DNA of 64,000 nt from Bacteroidota bacterium. GTDB taxonomy: Bacteria > Bacteroidota > Bacteroidia > 2-12-FULL-35-15. The notes beneath the pieces were generated by a model. That model had not been told where the DNA came from, made no database searches, and saw nothing but the letters and a program-made list of their open reading frames with translations. Position numbers and translations under genes: made by a program. This document shows positions 16,781-26,300 of the stretch, piece after piece (the first letter of the stretch is position 1; the number at the start of each line of letters is the position of its first letter). The stretch covers positions 1 through 64,000 of the forward strand of contig JAFLBF010000001.1 in the NCBI GenBank assembly GCA_017303895.1, written 5' to 3'.

Positions 16781-18886
16781 CTATTTCATCAACTGGTAAA
16801 CCAAAAGACTGGCTAGATATGCCAAAACACTCATGTAGGTAAATTGAATGAGTGGCCATTTGATATGCTTTGTTTCGCGATACACAATTGCCAAGGTACT
16901 CATACATTGCATTGCAAAAGCATAGAATAGTAGTAATGAAAATCCAACAGCAATGGTAAACTTGGGTAATCCTGTTTTTAGATCCAACTCCGCACGCATT
17001 TTATCCTGAATAGATTGTGTATTATCTGCATCACCCACACTATAAATAGTAGCCATTGTTCCAACAAATACTTCACGCGCAGCAAAGGATGTAACAAGCG
17101 AGATACCGATCTTCCAGTCGAAACCAAGCGGTGCGATCACCGGTTCTATTGATTTTCCAATGATCCCTGCATAAGAAGCTTCTAATTTTTCCGATGCGAT
17201 CTTTGCTTCCACAATTTCCGAATCCAATTCTTTCCAGATCACATGTCCTTCATATTTTTTATCGATCTGATCAAATCGATCAGCAGGTGCGTGCGAGGAT
17301 AAGAACCAAAGAATAACAGAAATAGCAACAATGATCTTCCCGGCATCCCACAAAAATATTTTTACTTTTTCATAAATGGTTAATCCTACATTTCGCCATT
17401 GTGGTGTACGATACACCGGCAACTCCATAATGAAATAACTTTTCTCTTTTGCTTTCAATATCCATTTCATTACTAAAGCAGCGAACACAGCAGCTAAAAA
17501 ACCAACTAAATAAAGTGCCATCAGGATCATTCCCTGATAATTAAAAAAGCCCAGCTTTTCGTCTTGCGGAATAACTAATGAAATGAGTAAAGTATAAACG
17601 GGTAAACGGGCCGAACAACTCATTAGTGGCGTTACCATTATGGTAATGATCCGTTCTTTCCAATTGCTGATGGTACGGGCACTCATAATGGCAGGCACCG
17701 CACAAGCTACTCCACTAATAAGCGGAATAACGGATCGACCATTCAGTCCGAACTTGCGTAACATCTTATCCATGATAAAACTCACACGTGCCATATAACC
17801 GGTATCTTCCAGAATGGCAATAAAGGCAAACAACAAAGCTATTTGGGGAATAAATATCACCACTCCACTTAATCCGGCTATGATCCCATTAACGATCAAA
17901 TTCGACAATTCGCCCGGTGGCATTGAATTCGAAGCCCATTCAGAAATAGAAACAAACATCGATTCGATCCAGTCCATCGGATAGGCTGCCAAAAAAAAGA
18001 TCGTCTGAAAAATAAAGAATAGCACCAACAAAAAGATCGCATACCCCCACACTCGATGTGTAAGGATACTATCCAGTTTATGCGTAAATGTTTCTGTTTT
18101 TATGGCTGAAGAATGAGTGATGCATTCTTCCACCAAACGATTGATCACTTTGTATCGCTCAACACTTTCCTTCTGTTGCAGCTGATTCTTATCAATAATA
18201 AAAGTGTTTAATGCATCTTCGATCTTATTTTTTTTATCCTTATGCTTTTCGAAATAATCGATCTCATTCAAATTATTGATGATCTGGAAAGCAGAAAAAT
18301 CGCTGTTCACTTTTACTACTGATCGTACTCTATCGATCAAGTCGGGTGCAATTTTTTTGACATCAATAAAATCGTATTGAGGAACCGGTATCGGTTGCAA
18401 AATAGCATGCAACAACTCCTCTACACCATCTTTGTTACGTGCACTAAGCCCAATTGTTTTTACTCCCAGTCGCTCAGACAAACGGATAGTATCGATCACA
18501 TCCCCCTCTTTCTCCACCATATCCATCATGTTCAACACCAAAATAACAGGGATCTTCAAATCAATGATCTGAGATACTAAGAATAAATTCCGTTTTAAAT
18601 TACTGGCATCAGCAACTACAATAGTAAGGTCGGGATGGTCTTCGTTGGCAGGATCGCAAAGCACTTCAAAAGCAACTTGCTCATCTAATGATTTTGGGTA
18701 TAAACTGTAGGTACCTGGCAAGTCGACCAATTCAGCAACAGCACCATTTTCAAATTTAATGTGCCCTACTTTTTTATCGACCGTTACGCCTGGAAAGTTT
18801 CCTGTTTTCTGATGTAAACCGGTAAGCGCATTAAACAAAGTTGATTTTCCACTGTTCGGATTTCCTACCAATGCGATCTTGATCAT
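16781..18886 (-). CDS. feoB: Ferrous iron transport protein B
   Basis: Inner-membrane Fe(II) transporter with a cytosolic GTPase domain. From the ATG at 18886 the protein starts MIKIALVGNPNSGKSTLFN, placing the P-loop at once, as is usual for FeoB. A GTG at 18928 would add 14 residues and is the alternative. Other G-motifs are DLPGTYSLYP and VLNMMDMVEKEG. The membrane part has two Gate domains (RVSFIMDKMLRKFGLNGRSVIPLISGVACAVPAIMSARTI; MSTLAIVYRETKHIKWP). About 701 residues, full length. It follows feoA in one unit. Confidence 0.95.
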   Translation of the reverse strand: MIKIALVGNPNSGKSTLFNALTGLHQKTGNFPGVTVDKKVGHIKFENGAVAELVDLPGTYSLYPKSLDEQVAFEVLCDPANEDHPDLTIVVADASNLKRNLFLVSQIIDLKIPVILVLNMMDMVEKEGDVIDTIRLSERLGVKTIGLSARNKDGVEELLHAILQPIPVPQYDFIDVKKIAPDLIDRVRSVVKVNSDFSAFQIINNLNEIDYFEKHKDKKNKIEDALNTFIIDKNQLQQKESVERYKVINRLVEECITHSSAIKTETFTHKLDSILTHRVWGYAIFLLVLFFIFQTIFFLAAYPMDWIESMFVSISEWASNSMPPGELSNLIVNGIIAGLSGVVIFIPQIALLFAFIAILEDTGYMARVSFIMDKMLRKFGLNGRSVIPLISGVACAVPAIMSARTISNWKERIITIMVTPLMSCSARLPVYTLLISLVIPQDEKLGFFNYQGMILMALYLVGFLAAVFAALVMKWILKAKEKSYFIMELPVYRTPQWRNVGLTIYEKVKIFLWDAGKIIVAISVILWFLSSHAPADRFDQIDKKYEGHVIWKELDSEIVEAKIASEKLEASYAGIIGKSIEPVIAPLGFDWKIGISLVTSFAAREVFVGTMATIYSVGDADNTQSIQDKMRAELDLKTGLPKFTIAVGFSLLLFYAFAMQCMSTLAIVYRETKHIKWPLIQFTYMSVLAYLASLLVYQLMK

Positions 18887-18945
18887 TGATCGGGATGAAA
18901 GGTCTATTGTGGATAATTGTTGCGACACAGTAATGGGTTTGGTAT

Positions 18946-19185
18946 TTATTTCAAAGGAGAAACAAGCACTGTAGAAGCTTCCTCTTTCCTTAAACTTAGT
19001 AAATAACCCGAAACAGAAATGGCAATTGGATCTCCCATAGGGGCAATACGATCGAGTTGCACCATTTCACCCGGTGTACAACCCATTTCTAAGAGTTTTA
19101 AGGCCATGGTATCATCGGTAAAAGAATCGATGATCGCTTTTTCGCCAAGTTTAAGATCAGAAAGGTGCGTCAGAGGGTTTTTCAT
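18946..19185 (-). CDS. feoA: Ferrous iron transport protein A
   Basis: A small SH3-like cytosolic partner of FeoB. I chose the ATG at 19185 (MKNPLTHLSDLKLGEKAII), giving 79 residues, the usual FeoA size; the longer frame adds an unlikely 11 residues. Family features are LLEMGCTPGEMVQLDRIAPMGDPIAISVSGYLLSLRKEEAS. It lies immediately upstream of feoB on the same strand. Confidence 0.93.
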   Translation of the reverse strand: MKNPLTHLSDLKLGEKAIIDSFTDDTMALKLLEMGCTPGEMVQLDRIAPMGDPIAISVSGYLLSLRKEEASTVLVSPLK

Positions 19186-19252
19186 ATACGTTGTAAAGGT
19201 ACGTATTCGATGAGGCAAACGGAAATTTTACCAATACCTAAAAGATGGTATT

Positions 19253-19375
19253 TTAGTGTTTACTCCATTTCGGACAATCGCCACAGCGATTCTTCTTTTT
19301 AAACATATAACATCCTGAGAATGTGGCTACGCCAAACACAAGCAGGAGTAATAATGAGAGTTTTCTGAAGTTCAT
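19253..19375 (-). CDS. 40-residue cysteine-rich lipoprotein upstream of feoAB
   Basis: A complete small gene: ATG at 19375, TAA at 19253. The product begins MNFRKLSLLLLLVFGVATFS and continues with GCYMFKKKNRCGDCPKWSKH. The hydrophobic leader ends in FSGC, a lipobox-like site, so the mature peptide would be about 19 residues anchored by Cys22, with Cys31 and Cys34 in a CGDCPKW motif. Its own TAnnTTTG box lies 19 nt upstream, and the stop is 67 nt before feoA, so it can head the feoA-feoB transcript. A role in iron or redox handling is only inferred from position. Confidence 0.72.
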   Translation of the reverse strand: MNFRKLSLLLLLVFGVATFSGCYMFKKKNRCGDCPKWSKH

Positions 19376-19394
19376 GTTTTTTTATTGGGTATCA

Positions 19395-19402
19395 CAAATG
19401 TA
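19395..19402 (-). promoter_or_regulatory. TAnnTTTG -7 promoter element, lipoprotein-feoAB unit
   Basis: TACATTTG on the minus strand, 19 nt before the ATG at 19375. It is 1 bp away from the divergent box at 19404-19411. Confidence 0.5.
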
Positions 19403-19403
19403 G

Positions 19404-19411
19404 TACTTTTG
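19404..19411 (+). promoter_or_regulatory. TAnnTTTG -7 promoter element of MlaE/MlaF-like unit
   Basis: TACTTTTG, 61 nt before the ATG at 19473. It abuts the divergent minus-strand -7 box, so the two promoters probably compete. Confidence 0.5.
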
Positions 19412-19472
19412 CTTTGCTTTTAAAAGAAGCGTATTCTAATAAAATTCTTATTTTTATAAAAAATTACGGTCG

Positions 19473-20213
19473 ATGCGTGTATTCTATCATTTCGGAAAAT
19501 ATTTCCTTCTTATCAAAAGAGCATTTGGTAAGCCGGAGAAGTTCTCTGTTTATGTAGGGCGTATCTTCGAAGAAATGAATATTTTGGGCGTTGGATCTCT
19601 GGGAATTGTGGCTATCATTTCTGTTTTTATGGGTGCTGTAATCACTATTCAGTCGGCTTTTAATTTTGAAAGTCCACTAATTCCGCTTTATGCTGTTGGT
19701 GTTGCTGTTCGTGATTCGATGATATTGGAATTCTCCCCGGCTATCGTTAGTTTGATCCTGGCCGGGAAAGTGGGTTCCAGCATTGCTTCCGAAATTGGAA
19801 CCATGCGTGTCACTGAACAGATCGATGCATTGGAGATCATGGGGATCAACTCTGCGGGTTATTTAGTGTTTCCTAAGATCATTGCGTCTATTTTATTCAA
19901 TCCAATTTTAGTTATCTTCTCCATGTTCCTGGGTATTTTTGGAGGTTATATATTTGGTTTAATGTCGGGCGTAGTAACTGATTATGAATACATCTATGGT
20001 ATCACGTATGAATTCCGTCCATACAATGTGGTGTATGCCTTGATCAAATCTGCGGTATTCGCATTTATTATTGCATCGGTACCTGCTTACCATGGTTATT
20101 ATACATCAGGTGGCGCATTGGAAGTAGGACGTTCCAGCACCAAAGGTGTAGTGTATAGCAGTGTATTGATATTAGCATTCGATTTAATTCTTACTCAATT
20201 ACTTTTAGCGTGA
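19473..20213 (+). CDS. MlaE-family ABC transporter permease
   Basis: 246-residue inner-membrane permease of the MCE/Mla lipid-transport family, with about five membrane segments. Family features include GVGSLGIVAIISVFMGAVITIQ and AGKVGSSIASEIGTMRVTEQIDALEIMG, the conserved coupling region. It is likely to move phospholipids between inner and outer membranes. The stop TGA overlaps the GTG start of the ATPase gene (GTGA), indicating translational coupling. No MCE-domain (MlaD) gene follows, which is unusual. Confidence 0.93.
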   Translation: MRVFYHFGKYFLLIKRAFGKPEKFSVYVGRIFEEMNILGVGSLGIVAIISVFMGAVITIQSAFNFESPLIPLYAVGVAVRDSMILEFSPAIVSLILAGKVGSSIASEIGTMRVTEQIDALEIMGINSAGYLVFPKIIASILFNPILVIFSMFLGIFGGYIFGLMSGVVTDYEYIYGITYEFRPYNVVYALIKSAVFAFIIASVPAYHGYYTSGGALEVGRSSTKGVVYSSVLILAFDLILTQLLLA

Positions 20214-20965
20214 TCGAAGTAAACAACATATCTAAATCATTTCATGGACGACCGATCCTGAAAGATATCCGTTTTACTTTTGAAACAGGAAAAACGAATA
20301 TCATCATTGGAGAAAGTGGTTCAGGTAAAACTACTTTACTGAAATGTATGGTGGGTCTGAATGAGATCGATCAAGGACAGATCCTTTATGATGGAAGAAG
20401 TTTTTTTGACCTTGATTTTAAAGGGAAGAAAGCGATTCGTAAAGAGATCGGCATGTTGTTTCAAGGAGGTGCTTTGTTCGACTCAAAAACCGTAGAAGAG
20501 AATGTGGTATTTCCACTTTCCATGTTTACGGATATGAGCGAAGATGAAAAACGTGATCGTGCGAATTTTTGTTTGCAACGTGTGAACTTGAATAATGCCA
20601 ACAAGCTTTTTCCTTCCGAATTAAGTGGTGGTATGAAAAAGCGTGTGGCCATTGCACGTGCTATTGCTGTTCAACCGAAATATTTATTTTGCGATGAACC
20701 GAATTCCGGACTTGACCCGAAAACATCCATTGTGATCGATAATCTGATCAAAGAGATCACGCAGGAATATAACATTACTACCATTGTGATTACACACGAT
20801 ATGAACTCGGTGATCGAGATCGGTGATAACATTATGTTCATCTATAAAGGAGAAAAATGGTGGGAAGGGAACAAGCATGAGATCCTGCGTACAAACAATA
20901 AAGAGATTTGTGATTTTGTATATGCAACAGAGTTCATGAAAGACCTGAAAGAAAAATTCCAATAG
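20210..20965 (+). CDS. ABC transporter ATP-binding protein, MlaF-like
   Basis: 251 residues; ATPase partner of the preceding MlaE-like permease. Walker A GESGSGKTT (about 37-45), Q-loop LFQGGALFDS, signature LSGGMKKRVAIARA, Walker B YLFCDEPNSGLDP, and switch His in VITHDMN. FQGGALFDS is typical of the Mla/Ttg2A subfamily. The start is GTG at 20210, overlapping the upstream stop; no ATG alternative precedes the Walker A. A hairpin terminator follows. Confidence 0.95.
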   Translation: MIEVNNISKSFHGRPILKDIRFTFETGKTNIIIGESGSGKTTLLKCMVGLNEIDQGQILYDGRSFFDLDFKGKKAIRKEIGMLFQGGALFDSKTVEENVVFPLSMFTDMSEDEKRDRANFCLQRVNLNNANKLFPSELSGGMKKRVAIARAIAVQPKYLFCDEPNSGLDPKTSIVIDNLIKEITQEYNITTIVITHDMNSVIEIGDNIMFIYKGEKWWEGNKHEILRTNNKEICDFVYATEFMKDLKEKFQ

Positions 20966-20980
20966 ACTATTTATAAAACA

Positions 20981-21010
20981 AAAAAGCCAGAGATGTTCTC
21001 TGGCTTTTTT
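20981..21010. terminator. Bidirectional intrinsic terminator
   Basis: AGCCAGAGA and TCTCTGGCT pair around a TGT loop, with A-tract before and T-tract after. It lies between the convergent ABC and subtilisin genes. Confidence 0.88.
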
Positions 21011-21027
21011 GTTTTATATACTTGAAT

Positions 21028-22602
21028 TTATTTTTTCTTATTCAATCCCATTAACTCCATCACTGCATTGTTTGCATTTACGAAGCCTCCGGAGATACAA
21101 AGTTCTGCCACTTTCTTTTTATCTTTTTTAGACCCTGGAACGATCACCGATTTTTTGTAGGACACTACTGTTTTCATCATTACAGCTTTCACCTCTTCTG
21201 CTTTTAATTCAGGGAAATAACTTCTGATCAAAGCAGCTACACCTGCTGTACTAGGCGATGCCATGGATGTACCTGATTCTGAAATATATTTATTATCAGG
21301 AACTGTAGAATAAATATCTACTCCCGGAGCAAACAGATCCACCTTTTTCTGACCATAGTTAGAGAAAGAACCGATCAAATTTTTTCCACCTTTATAAGCA
21401 CTTGCTCCTACTTGTATCCAGTTGGAAGCAATTGTTCCATCACTTAATTCACGGTTAGGGAATGATAATTCCACATCATTATTTTTTGATTCATTTCCTG
21501 CTGCATGAATCAATAATACATCTTTTGACTGTGCATATTTTACCGCTTCATCCACTAATTTTTTATCAGGAGAGTAGTATTTTCCAAAACTCATATTGAT
21601 GATCGTTGCACCATTATCAACCGCATAACGGATAGCATTTGCCACATCTTTATCGCGCTCATCACCATTTGGAACTGCTCGCAATGCCATGATCTTTACA
21701 TTATTGGCAATACCTTCTATCCCTAATTTGTTTCCACGCATAGCAGCAATGATACCAGCTACGTGAGAACCGTGCAATGCATCAGGACCTTCCACGCGAT
21801 TACAACCATAATAACGCTCGTTCGGATTATTTACATCATCACCCACTACGTATGCACGGATAGAGTCCGAATCCAATTTATTGTACTTATACATATTCCG
21901 GATCATTTTCCCACCTTGCTCAATTTGTGTTTCCAGTTCACTTGGCTCCAAACCAAGCGTGAAAGCCAATTTCAAGCCTTTCTTCAATTGTGTTTCCGTT
22001 TCATTTTCCGGAGTATAATTTTTCAAAGCATCTTTTGAAAGAACACCGTTATTTCCTGCTTTCACTTTTGTAAGAAATCCACCGATCATATCCAGCGACT
22101 TTAACTGCTGTTCCTGCTCTGCTTCAGTCTTCAAAAACTCTGCTTTTATCTTTTTATATTCTTCATAGTCTTTCGCGTTTTGTCCTGTCAAATTGGTGGT
22201 ATCCATCCATTTGAACTTTTTAGTACCACGTTGATATAAACGAGCCAATTCAGTTGCCTCATAATTAATATCCCCATTTTTCCCACCTAAAAAACTCCAG
22301 CCATTGATATCATCAATATATCCGTTCTTATCATCATCAATGTTATTATTCGGGATCTCACCAGGGTTTACCCAGATCACTTCTTTCAGATCTTCATGAT
22401 CTACCTCAATACCACTATCAATAACAGCTACAATAACTGTTTTTCCTGTTTTGCCTGTCAATGTTTTGTAGGCTTGTTCGGAACCAGTTCCGTAAACTTT
22501 ATCCACTTTAGGATCGAGTGTTTGCCAATTGTCGGGCGTTTTTTTCTGAGCAAAAGAACTTACTGCAATAAATGCGCTTGCAATGATGAAGTGTTTTTTC
22601 AT
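21028..22602 (-). CDS. Secreted subtilisin-like serine protease (S8 family)
   Basis: 524 residues with signal peptide MKKHFIIASAFIAVSSFAQ. The catalytic triad is visible: Asp62 in AVIDSGIEVDH, His in HGSHVAGIIAA (about 280), Ser in SGTSMASPSTAGVAAL (about 444). An insert of roughly 200 residues, rich in Lys/Glu and predicted helical, separates Asp and His, longer than in classical subtilisins but common in Bacteroidota S8A proteins. No C-terminal T9SS domain is present; the chain ends in NKKK, so it may be periplasmic. No substrate can be inferred. Confidence 0.93.
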   Translation of the reverse strand: MKKHFIIASAFIAVSSFAQKKTPDNWQTLDPKVDKVYGTGSEQAYKTLTGKTGKTVIVAVIDSGIEVDHEDLKEVIWVNPGEIPNNNIDDDKNGYIDDINGWSFLGGKNGDINYEATELARLYQRGTKKFKWMDTTNLTGQNAKDYEEYKKIKAEFLKTEAEQEQQLKSLDMIGGFLTKVKAGNNGVLSKDALKNYTPENETETQLKKGLKLAFTLGLEPSELETQIEQGGKMIRNMYKYNKLDSDSIRAYVVGDDVNNPNERYYGCNRVEGPDALHGSHVAGIIAAMRGNKLGIEGIANNVKIMALRAVPNGDERDKDVANAIRYAVDNGATIINMSFGKYYSPDKKLVDEAVKYAQSKDVLLIHAAGNESKNNDVELSFPNRELSDGTIASNWIQVGASAYKGGKNLIGSFSNYGQKKVDLFAPGVDIYSTVPDNKYISESGTSMASPSTAGVAALIRSYFPELKAEEVKAVMMKTVVSYKKSVIVPGSKKDKKKVAELCISGGFVNANNAVMELMGLNKKK

Positions 22603-22708
22603 TTTTGATACTTTTTAGATATACGAAAATAAGCATTATTCCATGACTTGCACGAAGAACTAGGAATAATTACACTAGTGGGAAGATTTTAGGATGAACG
22701 GTAAATAA

Positions 22709-22741
22709 AAAAGCCTTTGTTCGTTATGAACAAAGGCTTTT
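22709..22741 (-). terminator. Intrinsic hairpin downstream of bacilliredoxin gene
   Basis: AAAAGCCTTTGTTC pairs with GAACAAAGGCTTTT around a 5-nt loop. It lies just after the stop of the minus-strand gene at 22759. Confidence 0.85.
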
Positions 22742-22758
22742 CAGTTAATAATAAACAA

Positions 22759-23169
22759 TTAACAAAACTCTTCAAAAGCCATCTTTAAATTATCAGCGAT
22801 CATTTGTGCACTGCGACCTTCAATGTGGTGACGCTCTACAAAATGCACCAATTTGCCGTCTTTAAACAAAGCCACAGCCGGTGAAGATGGTGGATAAGGC
22901 GCAAAATGTTTACGTGCTTCCATTACTGCCTCGGTATCAAAACCTGCAAAAACAGTCGTGATCTTATCCGGACGTTTAGCACCTGAAACTGCTAATTTTA
23001 CTCCCGGGCGTGCTGCCCCTGCTGCACAGCCGCAAACCGAATTTACAACAACTAAAGTTGTGCCTTTGCTATTGATCGCTGCATTTACAGCATCTGGAGT
23101 AGTTAGATCTTCAAAACCAACAGAAACAAGCTCTTGTTTCATAGGCATTACAATACTTTCTGGATACAT
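22759..23169 (-). CDS. Bacilliredoxin, BrxA/BrxB (YphP) family
   Basis: 136-residue cytosolic thioredoxin-fold protein with the family's CGC motif (Cys46, Cys48, in NSVCGCAAGAARPG), plus TVFAGFDTEAV and SSPAVALFKDGKLVHFVERHHIEGRSA. In Bacillus these proteins remove bacillithiol from oxidised proteins. Bacteroidota also use this family, perhaps with the same thiol; that last point is inference. Full length and monocistronic. Confidence 0.94.
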   Translation of the reverse strand: MYPESIVMPMKQELVSVGFEDLTTPDAVNAAINSKGTTLVVVNSVCGCAAGAARPGVKLAVSGAKRPDKITTVFAGFDTEAVMEARKHFAPYPPSSPAVALFKDGKLVHFVERHHIEGRSAQMIADNLKMAFEEFC

Positions 23170-23211
23170 ATTTTAAAAGTTTTATTTTGTTATTTAGACT
23201 AATTCTGAATA

Positions 23212-23219
23212 CAAAATTA
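23212..23219 (-). promoter_or_regulatory. TAnnTTTG -7 promoter element of bacilliredoxin gene
   Basis: TAATTTTG on the minus strand, 42 nt before the ATG at 23169. Confidence 0.45.
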
Positions 23220-23345
23220 CGAATTATTTGCGGTTTTACTGTGAATAAAAAAAGTATTGCCCATGTGTCGCTTTTTTTTAATTTAGCAGTCTATTTTTAC
23301 TAATTCGTCTATATTAATTATCTATTTATCATATAACAATACACC

Positions 23346-26300
23346 ATGAAAAAAATTCTATCTAGTATCATTTGTTTGTTAAGTTTATTATTAATAAGCA
23401 ACTTAACCTATGCGCAACAGCCAACTGTTAATGCATCCAATGTGATCACGGTAGGGAAAACAACAACCTCTATCTCCATTAACTGGACCAATGGTAATGG
23501 TAGTAACCGTATTGTAACTTGTGCCCTATCAACCAGTGGCACATCTGTTCCAAATGACGGAACAGCCTATACTCAAAATTCCACCTTTGGTGCCGGTAGT
23601 AATTTGGGGAATGCCAACTATGTAGTTTATAATGGCAGCGGAAGTGGCTGTAATGCTTTTGGCTTAACTCCTGGAACAGCCTACCGCATCCGGATCTATG
23701 AATATTTGATCGGGGTGAATGGATTCGATTTCAGTTATGAGAATTATCTAACTTCCGGTTATCCGAATTATTTGGAATATACCTTAACGACTGAACCGAC
23801 CACCAATGCCAGCGCGATCACAGCAACTAATATTGCCCAAAATAGCGCAACGCTTTCTTTTACATCAGGGAATGGAACCTATGAACTACTGTCGCTTCGC
23901 GCAAGCTCCAGCTATGCAAACACACCCGTGGATGGTACTAGCTATTCAGCAAGTACAGTATATGGCAATGGAACATCATTATTAACTTCTTCTCCAGCAT
24001 CATATGTATTAACATGGGGAACAGCAACCTCTGCTAACGTTTCAAATTTAGCAGCAGGCACTACATACACCGCAGCTGCTTTTGCTTTTAATGGTGGTTT
24101 TAGTACCTATAATTACATGACCTCCTCCTACCCAACAAAAACATTTACAACATTAGCAGCTCAACCAACATCCGCTTCCAATACACTTTCTTTTAGTAAT
24201 GTTACCAACAGTTCTATGACTGTTAGCTGGACCATCCCGAGTAGCGGTGCAGGCGTTTATCGTATTGTTACTTGTAAGCCGGGAACAACAAATACAGATC
24301 TGCCAAGTGATGCAACCAATTACACGGCAAATGCGAACTATGGATCGGGCAGTTTGGTGGGAAGCGCTTATGTTGTTTATAATGGAACAGGTAATCACGT
24401 GAATGTAACGGGATTAAATACCACTCAAAATTATTCATTCTCTGTATTTGAATACAATGTTGCTACAAATACCTACAACTTAACTTACAATTATTTGACC
24501 AGCTCATACCTGAATGGATATGCGCAAACCTTATCAGCAGAACCAACCGTTCCAGCATCAAGCCTTGTATTCAGCAACATTACTTCAAACTCTGTACGCG
24601 CTACATGGGCCAATGGAAATGGTGGCAGAAGAAATGTGGGTGTACGTGCCGGACGTATTCAAACCGGATTAGCCTTTGATGGAACAAATGATTATGTAAG
24701 TATCCCCAATGAATCAAACTTTGATTTTACTTCACAAATGACCGTAGAAGCGTGGATAAAAGTGAATGCTTTCACAACAGCTTTTCAAACTATTGTTGCT
24801 AAAGGAAGTGGCACATGGAGAATTCAACGATATGCCTCTACTAACTTTATCGAATTTACTGTCAACATCGGTGGGATTAACAGAATGGCTATCGGCAGTC
24901 GTAATGTGAATGATGGAAAATGGCATCACATTGCAGGTGTTTATAATGGGTCTCAAGTGGTCTTATATGTTGATGGAACAGTAGACTCTTATTCCTCGGC
25001 AACTGGTAATATTGATCAAAACAATTACCAAATGTCTATCGGAGAAAATTTGCAAGACGTTGGTCGTTATTTCAATGGACAAATTGACGAAGTTCGCGTA
25101 TGGAACTATGCTCAACCTGCAGGAAACATCAGTAGCTATATGAACAAAACTCTTGTTGGAAATGAATATGGATTGAAAGGGTACTGGAAATTAGATGATG
25201 GTTTTACTGCAACGAGTACAGCAAAAAATTCTTCACTTACCAGTTCAATCGATGGAACATTAACTGGTTTTGCAAGCACAGCAGCTGCTACGAATTTTAC
25301 AAATACCAGTGGATGGATCTTATCGGGAGCAGTCGTAAATGTCCCTTTAGACTTTAATACCTATAGCTCTACAAGTGCCTTTTTCTCAACCAGCAATAGC
25401 AACTACTATTATGGTGGAGCTCCAACATTTATGGTATATCAAGGACCGGATAGTACTTCTGTGACAGTTACCGGACTATCACCTAATACCTATTATAACT
25501 TTGGTGTATTCGAACGAAATGGAACTACCGGTGACAACAACTACTTAACAAACAGCTACGCAACTGCTGATGTACTTACTTCATCTATATCTGCGCCTAC
25601 GATCACATCATTCAGCCCAGCTTCAGGTTTTGTTGGATCAATTGTTACGATCAATGGAACAAATTTTAATCCTACTGCTTCCAGCAATACTGTTTACTTT
25701 GGCTCCACAAAAGCGACTGTCGTATCTGCCAATGCCGGAGGAACACAATTAACAGTAAAAGTTCCTCCGGGATCAACCTTATCGCCAATTTCTGTAACCA
25801 ACAATACATTAACGGCTTATTCTACAAAAGCATTTATTGTAACGTCTCCATGTGGAAGCACCAATTTTGCAGCGAACACTTTAAATACAGCGCAATCAGC
25901 AAATGGGTATTATTCCTATAATGATGTAAGGGTTGCCGATATGGATTTGGACGGACTTCCTGACCTTGTTGGTTTATATCCCTACAGTTATACAGGCATC
26001 ACAAGAAATACCTCTACAGGAGGGACTGTCAACTTCTCATCTACTCCTTATTACCTATTCAACACCTATGGTATAACGGATGATTTTGAAATTGCTGATT
26101 TGGATGGCGATGGTAGAATTGATGTGGCTATGACAAGCAGCTATAATTCCAATGCATCATTTGTGACTAACAAAAACATTAGTACACCTGCCAATATTAA
26201 CTTTGGAAATATTGCTGAATTTGCAGGAAATGTGGGATACACTCCAAGTGACATTGCTATTGCTGATCTTGATAAAGACGGTAAGCCGGATGTGATCATG

